32,638 nt of DNA from an uncultured bacterium (GTDB lineage Bacteria > Patescibacteriota > Minisyncoccia > Minisyncoccales > JAQTVQ01). This document shows, in pieces, positions 16,908-22,752 of this stretch (position 1 is the stretch's first letter; each line of letters begins with the position of its first letter). The notes beneath the pieces were generated by a model that saw only the letters and a program-made list of their open reading frames with translations, ran no database searches and was not told the origin of the DNA. Location of the stretch: NCBI GenBank assembly GCA_903839905.1, contig CAIMDX010000069.1:1-32638 (forward strand). The letters are read 5' to 3'. The position numbers and the translations under genes are program-made.

Positions 16908-17024
16908 CTATCCATCATCTACTCTATATCTTGGATTTTCCTCTTTTAGTTTAGCGGATTTTATCCAAAATTTAAAGTTTTTAAAAAAATACACGGAAAT
17001 CCGTGTATTTTTTAGATTAATCAT
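16908..17024 (-). CDS. candidate 38-aa small protein
   Basis: ATG at 17024, preceded by a very good Shine-Dalgarno (AAAGGTGA, 8 nt away), opens 38 codons ending ...KSAKLKEENPRYRVDDG. The frame runs through the hairpin at 16983-17013, which is terminator-like, so either the hairpin is a coding coincidence or this is a leader/decayed ORF. The product would be basic with no recognisable domain. It lies between the disrupted coiled-coil gene and argS. Confidence is low. Confidence 0.3.
   Translation of the reverse strand: MINLKNTRISVYFFKNFKFWIKSAKLKEENPRYRVDDG
16983..17013. terminator. bidirectional terminator-like hairpin
   Basis: Stem TACACGG / CCGTGTA with a 4-nt loop, flanked by seven A on the left and six T on the right, so it could terminate in either direction. 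It ends the coiled-coil cluster on the minus strand. The stem sequence is nearly the same as that of the argS terminator (TTACACGG). Confidence 0.7.
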
Positions 17025-17061
17025 AAAGAGAATCACCTTTATTGTTTGCTGGCAACAGGTT

Positions 17062-17422
17062 TTATTTTTTTGATTTTTCCAAAGCCATTACCCTTTTTTC
17101 CAAAAGAGCAAATTCATCCCGGCCAATTTTCTCCTTCAATTCACCCTGTTAAATAAAACCTTTCTAGGTTTTAGACTGCCGAGCAGTCTATTTAACAGGG
17201 TAAATTGCGGATTAAATGTAACTCATCAAAAACGAGCTCAAATTTATAATCCACCTCATTAAATCTTTCGTCAACTTCTTTTCTAAAATCTCCGATTTCT
17301 TTATCTAAAGCCTTATGTCCATCTAAAACAAAACCAAGCTTGGAGTCAACATCTTCTAAAATCACTCCAAAATGGCGTTCAGAATCAGGGAGTTGCTTTT
17401 TATTTATTTTCCTTTTAATCAT
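17062..17422 (-). pseudogene. small coiled-coil protein gene interrupted by a 61-bp palindrome
   Basis: Member of the same family as the intact gene at 17442-17738. Codons 1-73 (17422-17204) run from MIKRKINKKQLPDSE to DELHLIRN; then 61 bp of palindrome (17143-17203) bring a TAA after three foreign codons; the remaining 26 codons (17142-17062) continue as ELKEKIGRDEF...ALEKSKK and a stop. Without the insertion the product would be 99 aa, against 98 aa for the paralog, and LHLIRN+ELKEKIGRDEF aligns with LHIIKDDLKEKADRCEL of the paralog with no gap. The family (RxxGVxxEDxxxK... ending LExRVxxLE) is a small helical coiled-coil type; function unknown. Whether the 76-aa truncated product is made is not known. 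Confidence 0.8.
17143..17203. mobile_element. 61-bp palindromic insertion, three-way-junction fold
   Basis: Outer arms ACCCTGTTAAATA (17143-17155) and TATTTAACAGGGT (17189-17201) pair perfectly. Inside are two hairpins back to back: AAACCT-ttct-AGGTTT (17156-17171) and AGACTGC-cga-GCAGTCT (17173-17189). The whole can fold as a three-way junction with almost no unpaired base. The end sequence resembles the termini ACCCC(G/A)TTAGAA of the elements at 17891 and 20484. No clear target duplication (AATT is present on both sides but offset). Confidence 0.75.
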
Positions 17423-17441
17423 ATATTTTTTATATACAGAT

Positions 17442-17738
17442 TCACCTCTTTTCTAAAATCTCAATACGGCGCTCCAAAACTTTTAATTCGCATCTATCCG
17501 CTTTTTCCTTCAAATCATCCTTAATAATATGTAAATCCATTTTCATAATCTCTATATCTTCCGTGTTTTTTACGACCATATCGCGAATAACAGACAACTG
17601 TCTTTGCATTCCGGAAAGAGATTCGGCAATAAGCTGAACCTGCGACTTAAAATCCTCGCTGACCACTCCTAAATAGCGCTGATATTCTCCGCGCTGTTCT
17701 TCCAAAATGGTTTTGAGCGACTTTTCACTTAATTCCAT
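17442..17738 (-). CDS. small coiled-coil hypothetical protein
   Basis: A 98-aa, highly charged, all-helical protein. The N-terminal part (EYQRYLGVVSEDFKSQVQLI, 18-37) and the C-terminal heptad region (DDLKEKADRCELKVLERR, 73-90) match the broken neighbour at 17062-17422 and the fragment at 17769-17879, so three family members lie in tandem. Such short Leu/Glu/Lys coiled coils with an xLExRVxxLE ending are, to my knowledge, common in CPR genomes but have no known function. Start ATG at 17738; it ends in TGA. No membrane segment. It may form homo- or hetero-oligomers with its paralogs; that is inference. Confidence 0.65.
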   Translation of the reverse strand: MELSEKSLKTILEEQRGEYQRYLGVVSEDFKSQVQLIAESLSGMQRQLSVIRDMVVKNTEDIEIMKMDLHIIKDDLKEKADRCELKVLERRIEILEKR

Positions 17739-17768
17739 ATAATTTAGAAATTTAATAATTTATGTCAT

Positions 17769-17879
17769 TTAAAGTCTTTTCTCAACCAGACCTGCTCTCT
17801 TTTCCAGAAATGCGAATTCGTCTATGTTTAATTTTTTAAGCAGCTTATTCAGTACAGTGGATACTATCACAATCAAAAA
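17769..17879 (-). pseudogene. C-terminal remnant of a third coiled-coil gene
   Basis: An open stretch with no ATG, whose last ~25 codons read LLKKLNIDEFAFLEKR...VEKRL and a stop, clearly similar to the C-termini of the two neighbours (IGRDEFALLEKRVMALEK; DRCELKVLERRIEILEK). The N-terminal two thirds are absent: upstream lie a stop and then the palindromic element at 17891-18003. It is best read as a truncated copy, perhaps lost when that element arrived. Confidence 0.6.
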
Positions 17880-17890
17880 TCAAAAGCCAA

Positions 17891-18003
17891 CCCCGTTAGA
17901 AGTTTGGCCTTGGCCTTTGTTATTATAAAAGCCTGAAGCCGTAAAGCGGCTTCGCCTTTAAGCTTTTCAATAAAGGGAAGCTCTCTTTGAACTTCTAACG
18001 GGG
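17891..18003. mobile_element. 113-bp palindromic element with 14-bp perfect ends
   Basis: Ends CCCCGTTAGAAGTT (17891-17904) and AACTTCTAACGGGG (17990-18003) are perfect reverse complements. Inside is a strong hairpin, GAAGCCG-taaa-(G)CGGCTTC (about 17934-17952), plus smaller ones (GGCC-tt-GGCC; AGCTT/AAGCT). The element is flanked by the 4-bp direct repeat CCAA (17887-17890 and 18004-18007), which could be a target duplication. No transposase is encoded, so any mobility would be in trans. Confidence 0.65.
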
Positions 18004-18027
18004 CCAATCATGGAAACTCAGATTCAT

Positions 18028-18050
18028 AAAATGGTGGCTGACCCCATTTT
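18028..18050 (-). terminator. weak hairpin after surface protein 2
   Basis: AAAATGG(T)GG pairs with CCCCATTTT across CTGA. On the minus strand it lies ~65 nt after the stop of paralog 2 but no T-run follows the stem beyond its own TTTT, so termination is only possible. The rest of 18004-18115 shows no gene. Confidence 0.4.
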
Positions 18051-18115
18051 TAATAAAACAATGTTTGTCCCGCTCCTGCGGATAGCTAAGTACCTGGCAA
18101 CGTTATCACTTTACT

Positions 18116-19537
18116 TTACTTGCGAGACCTTGGCGCAAACTCAAGCCCGATAACAGTTGTGTTTACATCGTTCGACCCGCCATTGGAATCATCATATTCC
18201 ACGCTAAGAGGCCTGACTGTCCAAATAACGCCGTCCATGACAAAAAAAGCATAATCATCTTTCAGGTCATAGTTATATGTTCCTATTCTTTGCCCTGATA
18301 AATCATATTCTTTGATTTGTTTATTTTCATAAAAATAAAAGCTATTTCCGTCCTGAGAAAATATCAATTTTAAATTATATCCAGTTTTTGAAGTAGGAGA
18401 AACCGTTAAAGTAATCGTGCCAAGAGCGTTTAAATTTTGATCATATTTATAAATCTTTTTGCCGCCATCTTTGTCAAATAGTGAAAAAAGGTAAATATAG
18501 GTACCATCTGTGGCCAATGGTCCATTTTCATTCATGTCTATTGTCGCACCGTTGCCGCTTAGAGATTGAAAATTGCCAGCGCCACCGAAGCCGCCGGCGC
18601 CAGAATAGCAGCTTCCAGAATTGCCCGCATATTTTGAACGAGTAGTAGAAGAATATTTTTTGTTTCCTATAATCACGCTTCCGCAGTATCCTCCAGTGCC
18701 AGAGCCACCTTCATAAACTAAGTTCCCGAATTCATTTTTTGAAAAAACAATAGACCCTCTGGCTAATTTTTTACTAACAGGGTCCCACCCGCTTATATAC
18801 CAAGGATCGTTTCTATCCATACCGGTCCCTATTAACGATCTTTCAAGAAAGATAAAATCATTAGATGAAGAACCCCAGGTTCCTCCCGACCCGCTCCCCG
18901 CTCCGATCACTATATTATTCCAAGTCGTGGAATTGGCGCAAACAGAGTTGACGCAAAGGGCAGTGGCCGAATTGATCGTGCCCGTGGCGTTGATGTTGCC
19001 TCCGACAAAAAGGTTTCTAGTGATATTTGAATCGCCCTTGAAATATCCTGCGTACCCTCCTCCTGTGCTGTTTTGTTGCTCTGCGTATAAAGCTGAATTA
19101 GCAGAGTTGGCGTAAGCTGCGATCGCGTCGCCAGAGCTGCCAGTGCCTCCAACTGCTAATTTGGCGAGAGGCGCTGTTGTGCCAATACCGACATTGCCGG
19201 AATTGGCCTGAATGATTGTATTGGAAGTATTGCGATAGCCAAGAAAAAGACTTCCGCTTTTCACATTCAGTTCGTTAGTGTAAATACTGATGCCTCCGGC
19301 ACTGTCCACCACTAAGCCGTCAGCGCCAGCAGGAACATGAAGACTACCTCCAAGAGTCAGGCTTCCTGCCTTGGTTTGGGCTATATTGCTCGTATTGATG
19401 GGCGCATCCACGCTCGCGGGCATGGTGCCGGACGGCTCTGACCAGGCCAGGGTAAAATATCCGGCTGAAAGAGATAGAACTAAAACTGCGGCCAGAAGAG
19501 GCAAGGTTGCCGAAGAGATGTGAAAAAGTTTAGACAT
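18116..19537 (-). CDS. membrane-anchored surface protein, paralog 2
   Basis: A 473-aa exported protein related to the 684-aa protein at 89-2143. Shared parts: the N-terminus including the anchor (residues 11-30) and the following SEPSGTMPAS segment, one VGIGTTAPLAKL motif (116-127, against three in paralog 1), the block with SSGDAIAAYAN, INATGTINSAT and CVNSVC (about 133-212), and the C-terminal domain with MNENGPLATDG, KKIYKYDQ and LNALGTI. Missing: the pyocin-knob-like module. Residues 60-115 are unrelated in the two. Start ATG at 19537 (no Shine-Dalgarno) with the same leader and -10 as paralog 1. Function unknown; a surface fibre or adhesin is likely. Confidence 0.8.
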   Translation of the reverse strand: MSKLFHISSATLPLLAAVLVLSLSAGYFTLAWSEPSGTMPASVDAPINTSNIAQTKAGSLTLGGSLHVPAGADGLVVDSAGGISIYTNELNVKSGSLFLGYRNTSNTIIQANSGNVGIGTTAPLAKLAVGGTGSSGDAIAAYANSANSALYAEQQNSTGGGYAGYFKGDSNITRNLFVGGNINATGTINSATALCVNSVCANSTTWNNIVIGAGSGSGGTWGSSSNDFIFLERSLIGTGMDRNDPWYISGWDPVSKKLARGSIVFSKNEFGNLVYEGGSGTGGYCGSVIIGNKKYSSTTRSKYAGNSGSCYSGAGGFGGAGNFQSLSGNGATIDMNENGPLATDGTYIYLFSLFDKDGGKKIYKYDQNLNALGTITLTVSPTSKTGYNLKLIFSQDGNSFYFYENKQIKEYDLSGQRIGTYNYDLKDDYAFFVMDGVIWTVRPLSVEYDDSNGGSNDVNTTVIGLEFAPRSRK

Positions 19538-19588
19538 AAAAAAATGTTAACTGTTATTAATGTTATGTTAATGATTAAATTAATTTTG

Positions 19589-19597
19589 ATTATATCA
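19589..19597 (-). promoter_or_regulatory. extended -10 promoter of surface protein 2
   Basis: The minus strand reads TGATATAAT, 52 nt upstream of the ATG, identical in sequence and distance to the paralog 1 promoter. It lies back-to-back with the smpB promoter in a 127-bp divergent region. Confidence 0.6.
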
Positions 19598-19628
19598 AAT
19601 TATTAAAACTAAAAACAGAACAAGGCTG

Positions 19629-19658
19629 TGGACAAACCAACGGTTGCCGGTTTAAGAT
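19629..19658 (+). promoter_or_regulatory. smpB promoter, predicting a leaderless mRNA
   Basis: TGGACA (19629-19634), 18-bp spacer, TAAGAT (19653-19658). Only 6 nt separate the -10 from the GTG start at 19665, so transcription should begin at or within a base or two of the start codon. The -35 falls inside a TGTGGACAA motif that resembles a DnaA box by chance. Confidence 0.55.
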
Positions 19659-19664
19659 AAGATT

Positions 19665-20126
19665 GTGAAAATTATCTCTGAAAACAGAAAAGCGGAATTC
19701 AATTATGAAATTCTTGATCGGTTTGAAGCCGGCCTTGTTTTGAACGGCCAGGAAGTTAAATCCATAAAAACCAGCGGCGCCAGCTTAAACGGCACTTATG
19801 TGATGCTTCGGCAGGAGAAAAGAGCCAAGCGCCCGGAATTATTTTGGATAGGCGGCAATGTCCCTCCTTACCAGCCCGGCAATATGATGTCTAACTATGA
19901 CACGCGGCGAGCCAGAAAATTGCTCTTAAACAAGAAAGAGATCAATTATCTAATAGGCAAAACGAAGATCAAAGGCTTGACTTTAGTGCCTTTAAGGCTG
20001 TATGATAATAACGCTAAATTGAAGCTTGAGTTTGGCATTGGAAGGGGCAGAAAAAAGTTCAATAAAAAAGAACTTATAAAAACCCGCGATGCCGAACGAG
20101 AGATAAGAAGAGCCCTTGCAAGGTAA
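19665..20126 (+). CDS. smpB: SsrA-binding protein SmpB
   Basis: Binds tmRNA and brings it to stalled ribosomes for trans-translation. The 153-aa protein has the family hallmarks: NRKAEFNYEI (6-15), FEAGLVLNGQEVKSIK (19-34), the SGASLNGTYV segment, the RARKLLLNKKEI helix and the basic C-terminal tail (GRGRKKFNKKELIKTRDAER) that enters the decoding site. Start GTG at 19665, supported by the family N-terminus and by the promoter directly before it. The stop is only 10 nt before the tmRNA gene, so the two are probably cotranscribed. Confidence 0.97.
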   Translation: MKIISENRKAEFNYEILDRFEAGLVLNGQEVKSIKTSGASLNGTYVMLRQEKRAKRPELFWIGGNVPPYQPGNMMSNYDTRRARKLLLNKKEINYLIGKTKIKGLTLVPLRLYDNNAKLKLEFGIGRGRKKFNKKELIKTRDAEREIRRALAR

Positions 20127-20136
20127 CAAAAACCAA

Positions 20137-20483
20137 GGGGGCGACTGCTTCGACAAAAAAGTTTCGTTCAAAACAAGCAAGCCGAGCATGATAGGTCTGC
20201 TCGTTAATCCGCCCTATCAAACCTATAAGTGCCAACTTATTCAAACAACCCGAATTAGCTTTAGCTTAATTCCATCCGCCAGCCTATTCTCTATAAGCTT
20301 CAGCGGGTGTCAAATTTAGAGATAGATAACTGCCTTTCCTGAAACAGTTATTGATTTGGCTCAGGATAGAAGGATCAAGATTTTGCCTGTTACATACTTG
20401 GCCCTTCAAAAATTCAAAATAGGCTAAGCTTGTAGAAAACTTTGGATGATTTTTTTGGACGGGGTTTCAATACCCCCGCCTCC
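20137..20483 (+). ncRNA. ssrA: transfer-messenger RNA (tmRNA)
   Basis: Rescues stalled ribosomes with SmpB. The 5' end GGGGGCG (20137-20143) pairs with CGCCTCC (20477-20483) as the acceptor stem; it is followed by the conserved ACTGCTTCGAC (usual GAUUCGAC region). Near the 3' end, GGGGTTTCAATACCCC is the T-arm. The tag frame starts at GCC 20231 and encodes ANLFKQPELALA, then TAA (20267-20269), with the usual GCTTTAGCT ending. The length, ~347 nt, is normal. The 3' CCA is not encoded: after the discriminator A (20484) comes CCCCATTAG, the end of a palindromic element that starts exactly here. Confidence 0.93.
20231..20269 (+). other. tmRNA proteolysis tag reading frame
   Basis: Codons GCC AAC TTA TTC AAA CAA CCC, then GAA TTA GCT TTA GCT and TAA give ANLFKQPELALA. 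It ends in ALA where most bacterial tags end in ALAA or LAA, so recognition by ClpXP-type proteases may differ slightly. The resume codon assignment (GCC) follows the usual AN start of tags. Confidence 0.75.
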
Positions 20484-20586
20484 ACCCCATTAGAAATTTT
20501 AGATCAAAAAATATTCCATAAAACCATTATTCTTAGAAAAATAATAGCTTTATCAATATTTTGGAATGTAAACTTTCTAACGGGGT
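20484..20586. mobile_element. 103-bp palindromic element abutting ssrA
   Basis: The ends ACCCCATTAGAAATTTT and AAACTTTCTAACGGGGT are near-perfect inverted repeats and closely match the ends of the element at 17891-18003. The interior is AT-rich with nested pairings (ATTATT/AATAAT; ATTCCA/TGGAAT). It begins at the base where the tmRNA 3' CCA would be, so it either inserted at, or now forms, the 3' end of the tmRNA gene. It may also serve as the tmRNA terminator. 20587-20670 holds no other gene; AGCGAATTCGCT there is a short palindrome. Confidence 0.7.
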
Positions 20587-20670
20587 AAAGAACCTCAATT
20601 TAGCGAATTCGCTTAAAGATGTCCCCTTTCAGCGAGAAAGATTAAAAAATATTTAATCCAAAAAAGACTT

Positions 20671-21180
20671 ATTAAAAGAGTATTTATCAACAACCAAATA
20701 AGGTCCCCGGAAGTGCGATTAATAGATGAAACCGGCAAGCAGATAGGCGTTTTGCCATTAGCCGAAGCCTTGAAGATGGCCCAAGAGAAAAATTTGGATA
20801 TGATCCAAATCACCGAAAAAGTGGAGCCGCCGATTTGCAAGATTGGAGATTACGGCAAGTACCTCTACGCCGAACAGAAAAAAGAAAGAAAAGAAAAGGT
20901 CAGCGGAAAGGCTGGAGAAATAAAAGGCATCAGATTGGGTTTTAATATCGGGATCCACGATCTGGAAACCAGAGCCAAACAAGCCGAAGGATTTTTGAAG
21001 GACGGATCAAAGATAAAAGTAGAATTAATCTTGAGGGGAAGGGAAAAGGGTTTGAGAGGATTCGCCGAGCAAAAGATTCAGCAATTTTTAGAAATTTTAA
21101 ACTCTAAAATACCGATAAAAACTGAAAGGGATCTCAAAAAAGAAATGAGGGCCCTGACGATAATTATTTCAAAAAAATAA
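20671..21180 (+). CDS. infC: translation initiation factor IF-3, AUU start
   Basis: Binds the 30S subunit, prevents premature 50S joining and checks the start codon. The conserved N-terminal domain begins with INNQIRSPEVRLIDETG, followed by LAEALKMAQEKNLDMIQI and PPICKIGDYGKYLY, then the linker and C-domain (IRLGFNIGIHDLETRAKQAE). The GTG at 20713 cannot be the true start: the family N-terminus INNQIRSPE lies upstream in frame, where no ATG, GTG or TTG exists. The best start is ATT at 20671 (product about 169 aa); another ATT lies at 20641. AUU starts are a known feature of infC and allow IF-3 to repress itself. The next gene, rpmI, starts 1 nt after the stop. Confidence 0.9.
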   Translation: MKRVFINNQIRSPEVRLIDETGKQIGVLPLAEALKMAQEKNLDMIQITEKVEPPICKIGDYGKYLYAEQKKERKEKVSGKAGEIKGIRLGFNIGIHDLETRAKQAEGFLKDGSKIKVELILRGREKGLRGFAEQKIQQFLEILNSKIPIKTERDLKKEMRALTIIISKK

Positions 21181-21181
21181 T

Positions 21182-21379
21182 ATGGCAAATAAAGCAAAAA
21201 CCAGAAAATGCATCGCTAAAAGGTTTAAGGTAACCCCCACCGGAAAAATCTTAAGAAGACCAACCGGCCAAAACCATCTTCTGTCCAAAAAATCATCTCA
21301 GAAGAAAAGAAGCTTGAAGAAATGGGTTGAAGTCTCTCCCAATGAAGTTAAAAAGATAAAAAGAATTTTAAGCTACTAA
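21182..21379 (+). CDS. rpmI: ribosomal protein bL35
   Basis: Structural protein of the 50S subunit. 65 aa, very basic, with the bL35 pattern: KTRKCIAKRFKVTPTGKI (6-23), then RRPTGQNHLLSKKSSQKKR and a C-terminal KKIKRIL. Middle gene of infC-rpmI-rplT, the classic order, separated by 1 nt and 3 nt from its neighbours, so translation is probably coupled. Confidence 0.97.
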   Translation: MANKAKTRKCIAKRFKVTPTGKILRRPTGQNHLLSKKSSQKKRSLKKWVEVSPNEVKKIKRILSY

Positions 21380-21382
21380 AAT

Positions 21383-21727
21383 ATGGTAAGAATAAAAAGA
21401 GGCGTTGCCGCCAACAAAAGAAGAAAAAATACGATCAGCGAAGCAAAAGGATTCAAATGGGGGCGCAAATCCAAATTCAAATCAGCCAAATTGGCTTTAA
21501 TGAAAGCCCGCAGATACTCCTATCGCGACCGCAGAGTAAAGAAAAGAACCATCAGATCGTTATGGCAAACCCACATCAATTTTGCCGTTCGCGCTGAAGG
21601 GCTGTCTTACAGCAAATTCATCGCCGCATTGAAAAAAGCCAACATTGAATTAGACCGCAAGATATTGGCAGGATTCGCCGCCAAAAACCTTAAAGTCTTC
21701 AAAGCAGTCGTCGCCAAAGTAAAGTAA
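21383..21727 (+). CDS. rplT: ribosomal protein bL20
   Basis: Early assembly protein of the 50S subunit that binds 23S rRNA. 114 aa; VRIKRGVAANKRRK at the N-terminus, the ARRYSYRDRRVKKR segment (42-55) and LWQTHINFAVRAEGLSYSKF (60-79) are typical. In other bacteria bL20 or its homolog regulates this operon by binding the leader; no such structure could be established here. A bidirectional terminator follows 20 nt after the stop. Confidence 0.97.
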   Translation: MVRIKRGVAANKRRKNTISEAKGFKWGRKSKFKSAKLALMKARRYSYRDRRVKKRTIRSLWQTHINFAVRAEGLSYSKFIAALKKANIELDRKILAGFAAKNLKVFKAVVAKVK

Positions 21728-21741
21728 TCTATCTCATTAAA

Positions 21742-21772
21742 CAAAAAAACCGCTCAAAGCGGTTTTTTTTGT
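21742..21772. terminator. bidirectional terminator between rplT and the PP-loop gene
   Basis: ACCGCT-caa-AGCGGT flanked by seven A on the left and eight T on the right. It serves convergent transcription from both sides. Confidence 0.9.
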
Positions 21773-21803
21773 TTTAACTAGCAATGGTCCAGTCCAATAG
21801 TCG

Positions 21804-22727
21804 CTATAATATTTTTATCTCTGGCTTGGCTGGCAGCTTATCCTGTTTTGAATATCTTATCATCAGCTCTTTTCCTTTTCCCAAAACTTCAACGGTTTGC
21901 TCTTTTGTTGCCGGAATCAAAAACCTGATCAAAATCGTTGGACCGGCAAAATTTTCCGGCTCAATCAGCAAATCTTCTGGTTTTTCCAAACTGGCCAATC
22001 GCTCCCCTTCTTTTTGATCCCTGGCTATAGCTGCAAAAAAATTATTTTCAAAAAAGATCCGGCCGTTTTTTAAAATTTGAATATCTTCTCCGCTAAAATC
22101 AGGTTTTCTTTTTAGTAATTCTCCCAGCCTCTCCGAAAATTGCGGATCGGTCAGCAAGCAGCCTCCGGCCGGCTGGGGAAAATATTCAATGCCTAATTTT
22201 TTAACCAATTCCAGCTGGCCCTTCCGGGACTTGCCTTGAAAATCAAAAAGATCCGCCCTTCTAACCAACCCCTGTTTTTCGGGAATGGTTTCCGGTAAAA
22301 GTTTGGCTGAAAGGGGCCTTAAGATAAGTCCTTCCAGCCCGGCCCCCTTCTCCATCATCTGGAAAGTATTATTATTCTGGGAAAAAGGCCTTTGGCCAAG
22401 AACCTCGCCCGTGGCAATAAAATCAGCCTTTCTCTTTTCCATCAATTCCTTGGCTTTTTTCAGCATTAAAAAATGGCAATCAACGCAAGGGTTTAAGTGC
22501 TTCCCGCGCCCATGTTCCGGTTTTTTTACCGCTTTAAGCTGATCTTCGGCAATATCAACGGTTTCTATTTCCATGCCGTTTTCTCCAGCGGTTTTTTGCG
22601 CCTGGTCACAACCAAAAAAATAGCTTTCAAAACAAACCGGAAAAACCTCAATTCCCTGATCTTTTAAGATCTTATAAGACAGAAGCGAATCCAATCCGCC
22701 GGAAAAAAGTAAAATTGCTTTAGGCAT
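21804..22727 (-). CDS. PP-loop (adenine nucleotide alpha hydrolase) protein, tRNA-thiolase-like
   Basis: A 307-aa protein with the ATP-pyrophosphatase signature SGGLDS (9-14), the core of MnmA/ThiI-type enzymes that activate a base or acid by adenylation. NPCVDCH (78-84) supplies a Cys pair (C80, C83) where these proteins carry thiolation or metal-binding cysteines, and FIATGEVLGQRP resembles the HA/TGE loop of the family. The C-terminal ~100 residues (from about PAGGCLLTD) resemble the NFACT-R-like RNA-binding domain seen fused to this group. It lacks the C-terminal half of true MnmA, so the exact tRNA modification is uncertain. Start ATG at 22727 after GAGGGA. It lies 25 nt downstream of the NUDIX gene, likely one operon. 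Confidence 0.75.
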   Translation of the reverse strand: MPKAILLFSGGLDSLLSYKILKDQGIEVFPVCFESYFFGCDQAQKTAGENGMEIETVDIAEDQLKAVKKPEHGRGKHLNPCVDCHFLMLKKAKELMEKRKADFIATGEVLGQRPFSQNNNTFQMMEKGAGLEGLILRPLSAKLLPETIPEKQGLVRRADLFDFQGKSRKGQLELVKKLGIEYFPQPAGGCLLTDPQFSERLGELLKRKPDFSGEDIQILKNGRIFFENNFFAAIARDQKEGERLASLEKPEDLLIEPENFAGPTILIRFLIPATKEQTVEVLGKGKELMIRYSKQDKLPAKPEIKIL

Positions 22728-22752
22728 GTTCCCTCGCTCCGCTCGATCAAAA

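Noticed and set aside
17192..17444. Alternative genetic code (TGA as Gly)
   Set aside because: TGA ends rsmI and the 98-aa coiled-coil gene at sensible places, and Gly codons are ordinary, so table 11 applies.
17872..18008. 43-codon open frame running through the 17891 element on the minus strand (APLEVQRELPFIEKLKGEAA...)
   Set aside because: No ATG or ribosome site, bounded by stops, and entirely made of palindrome sequence; likely chance.
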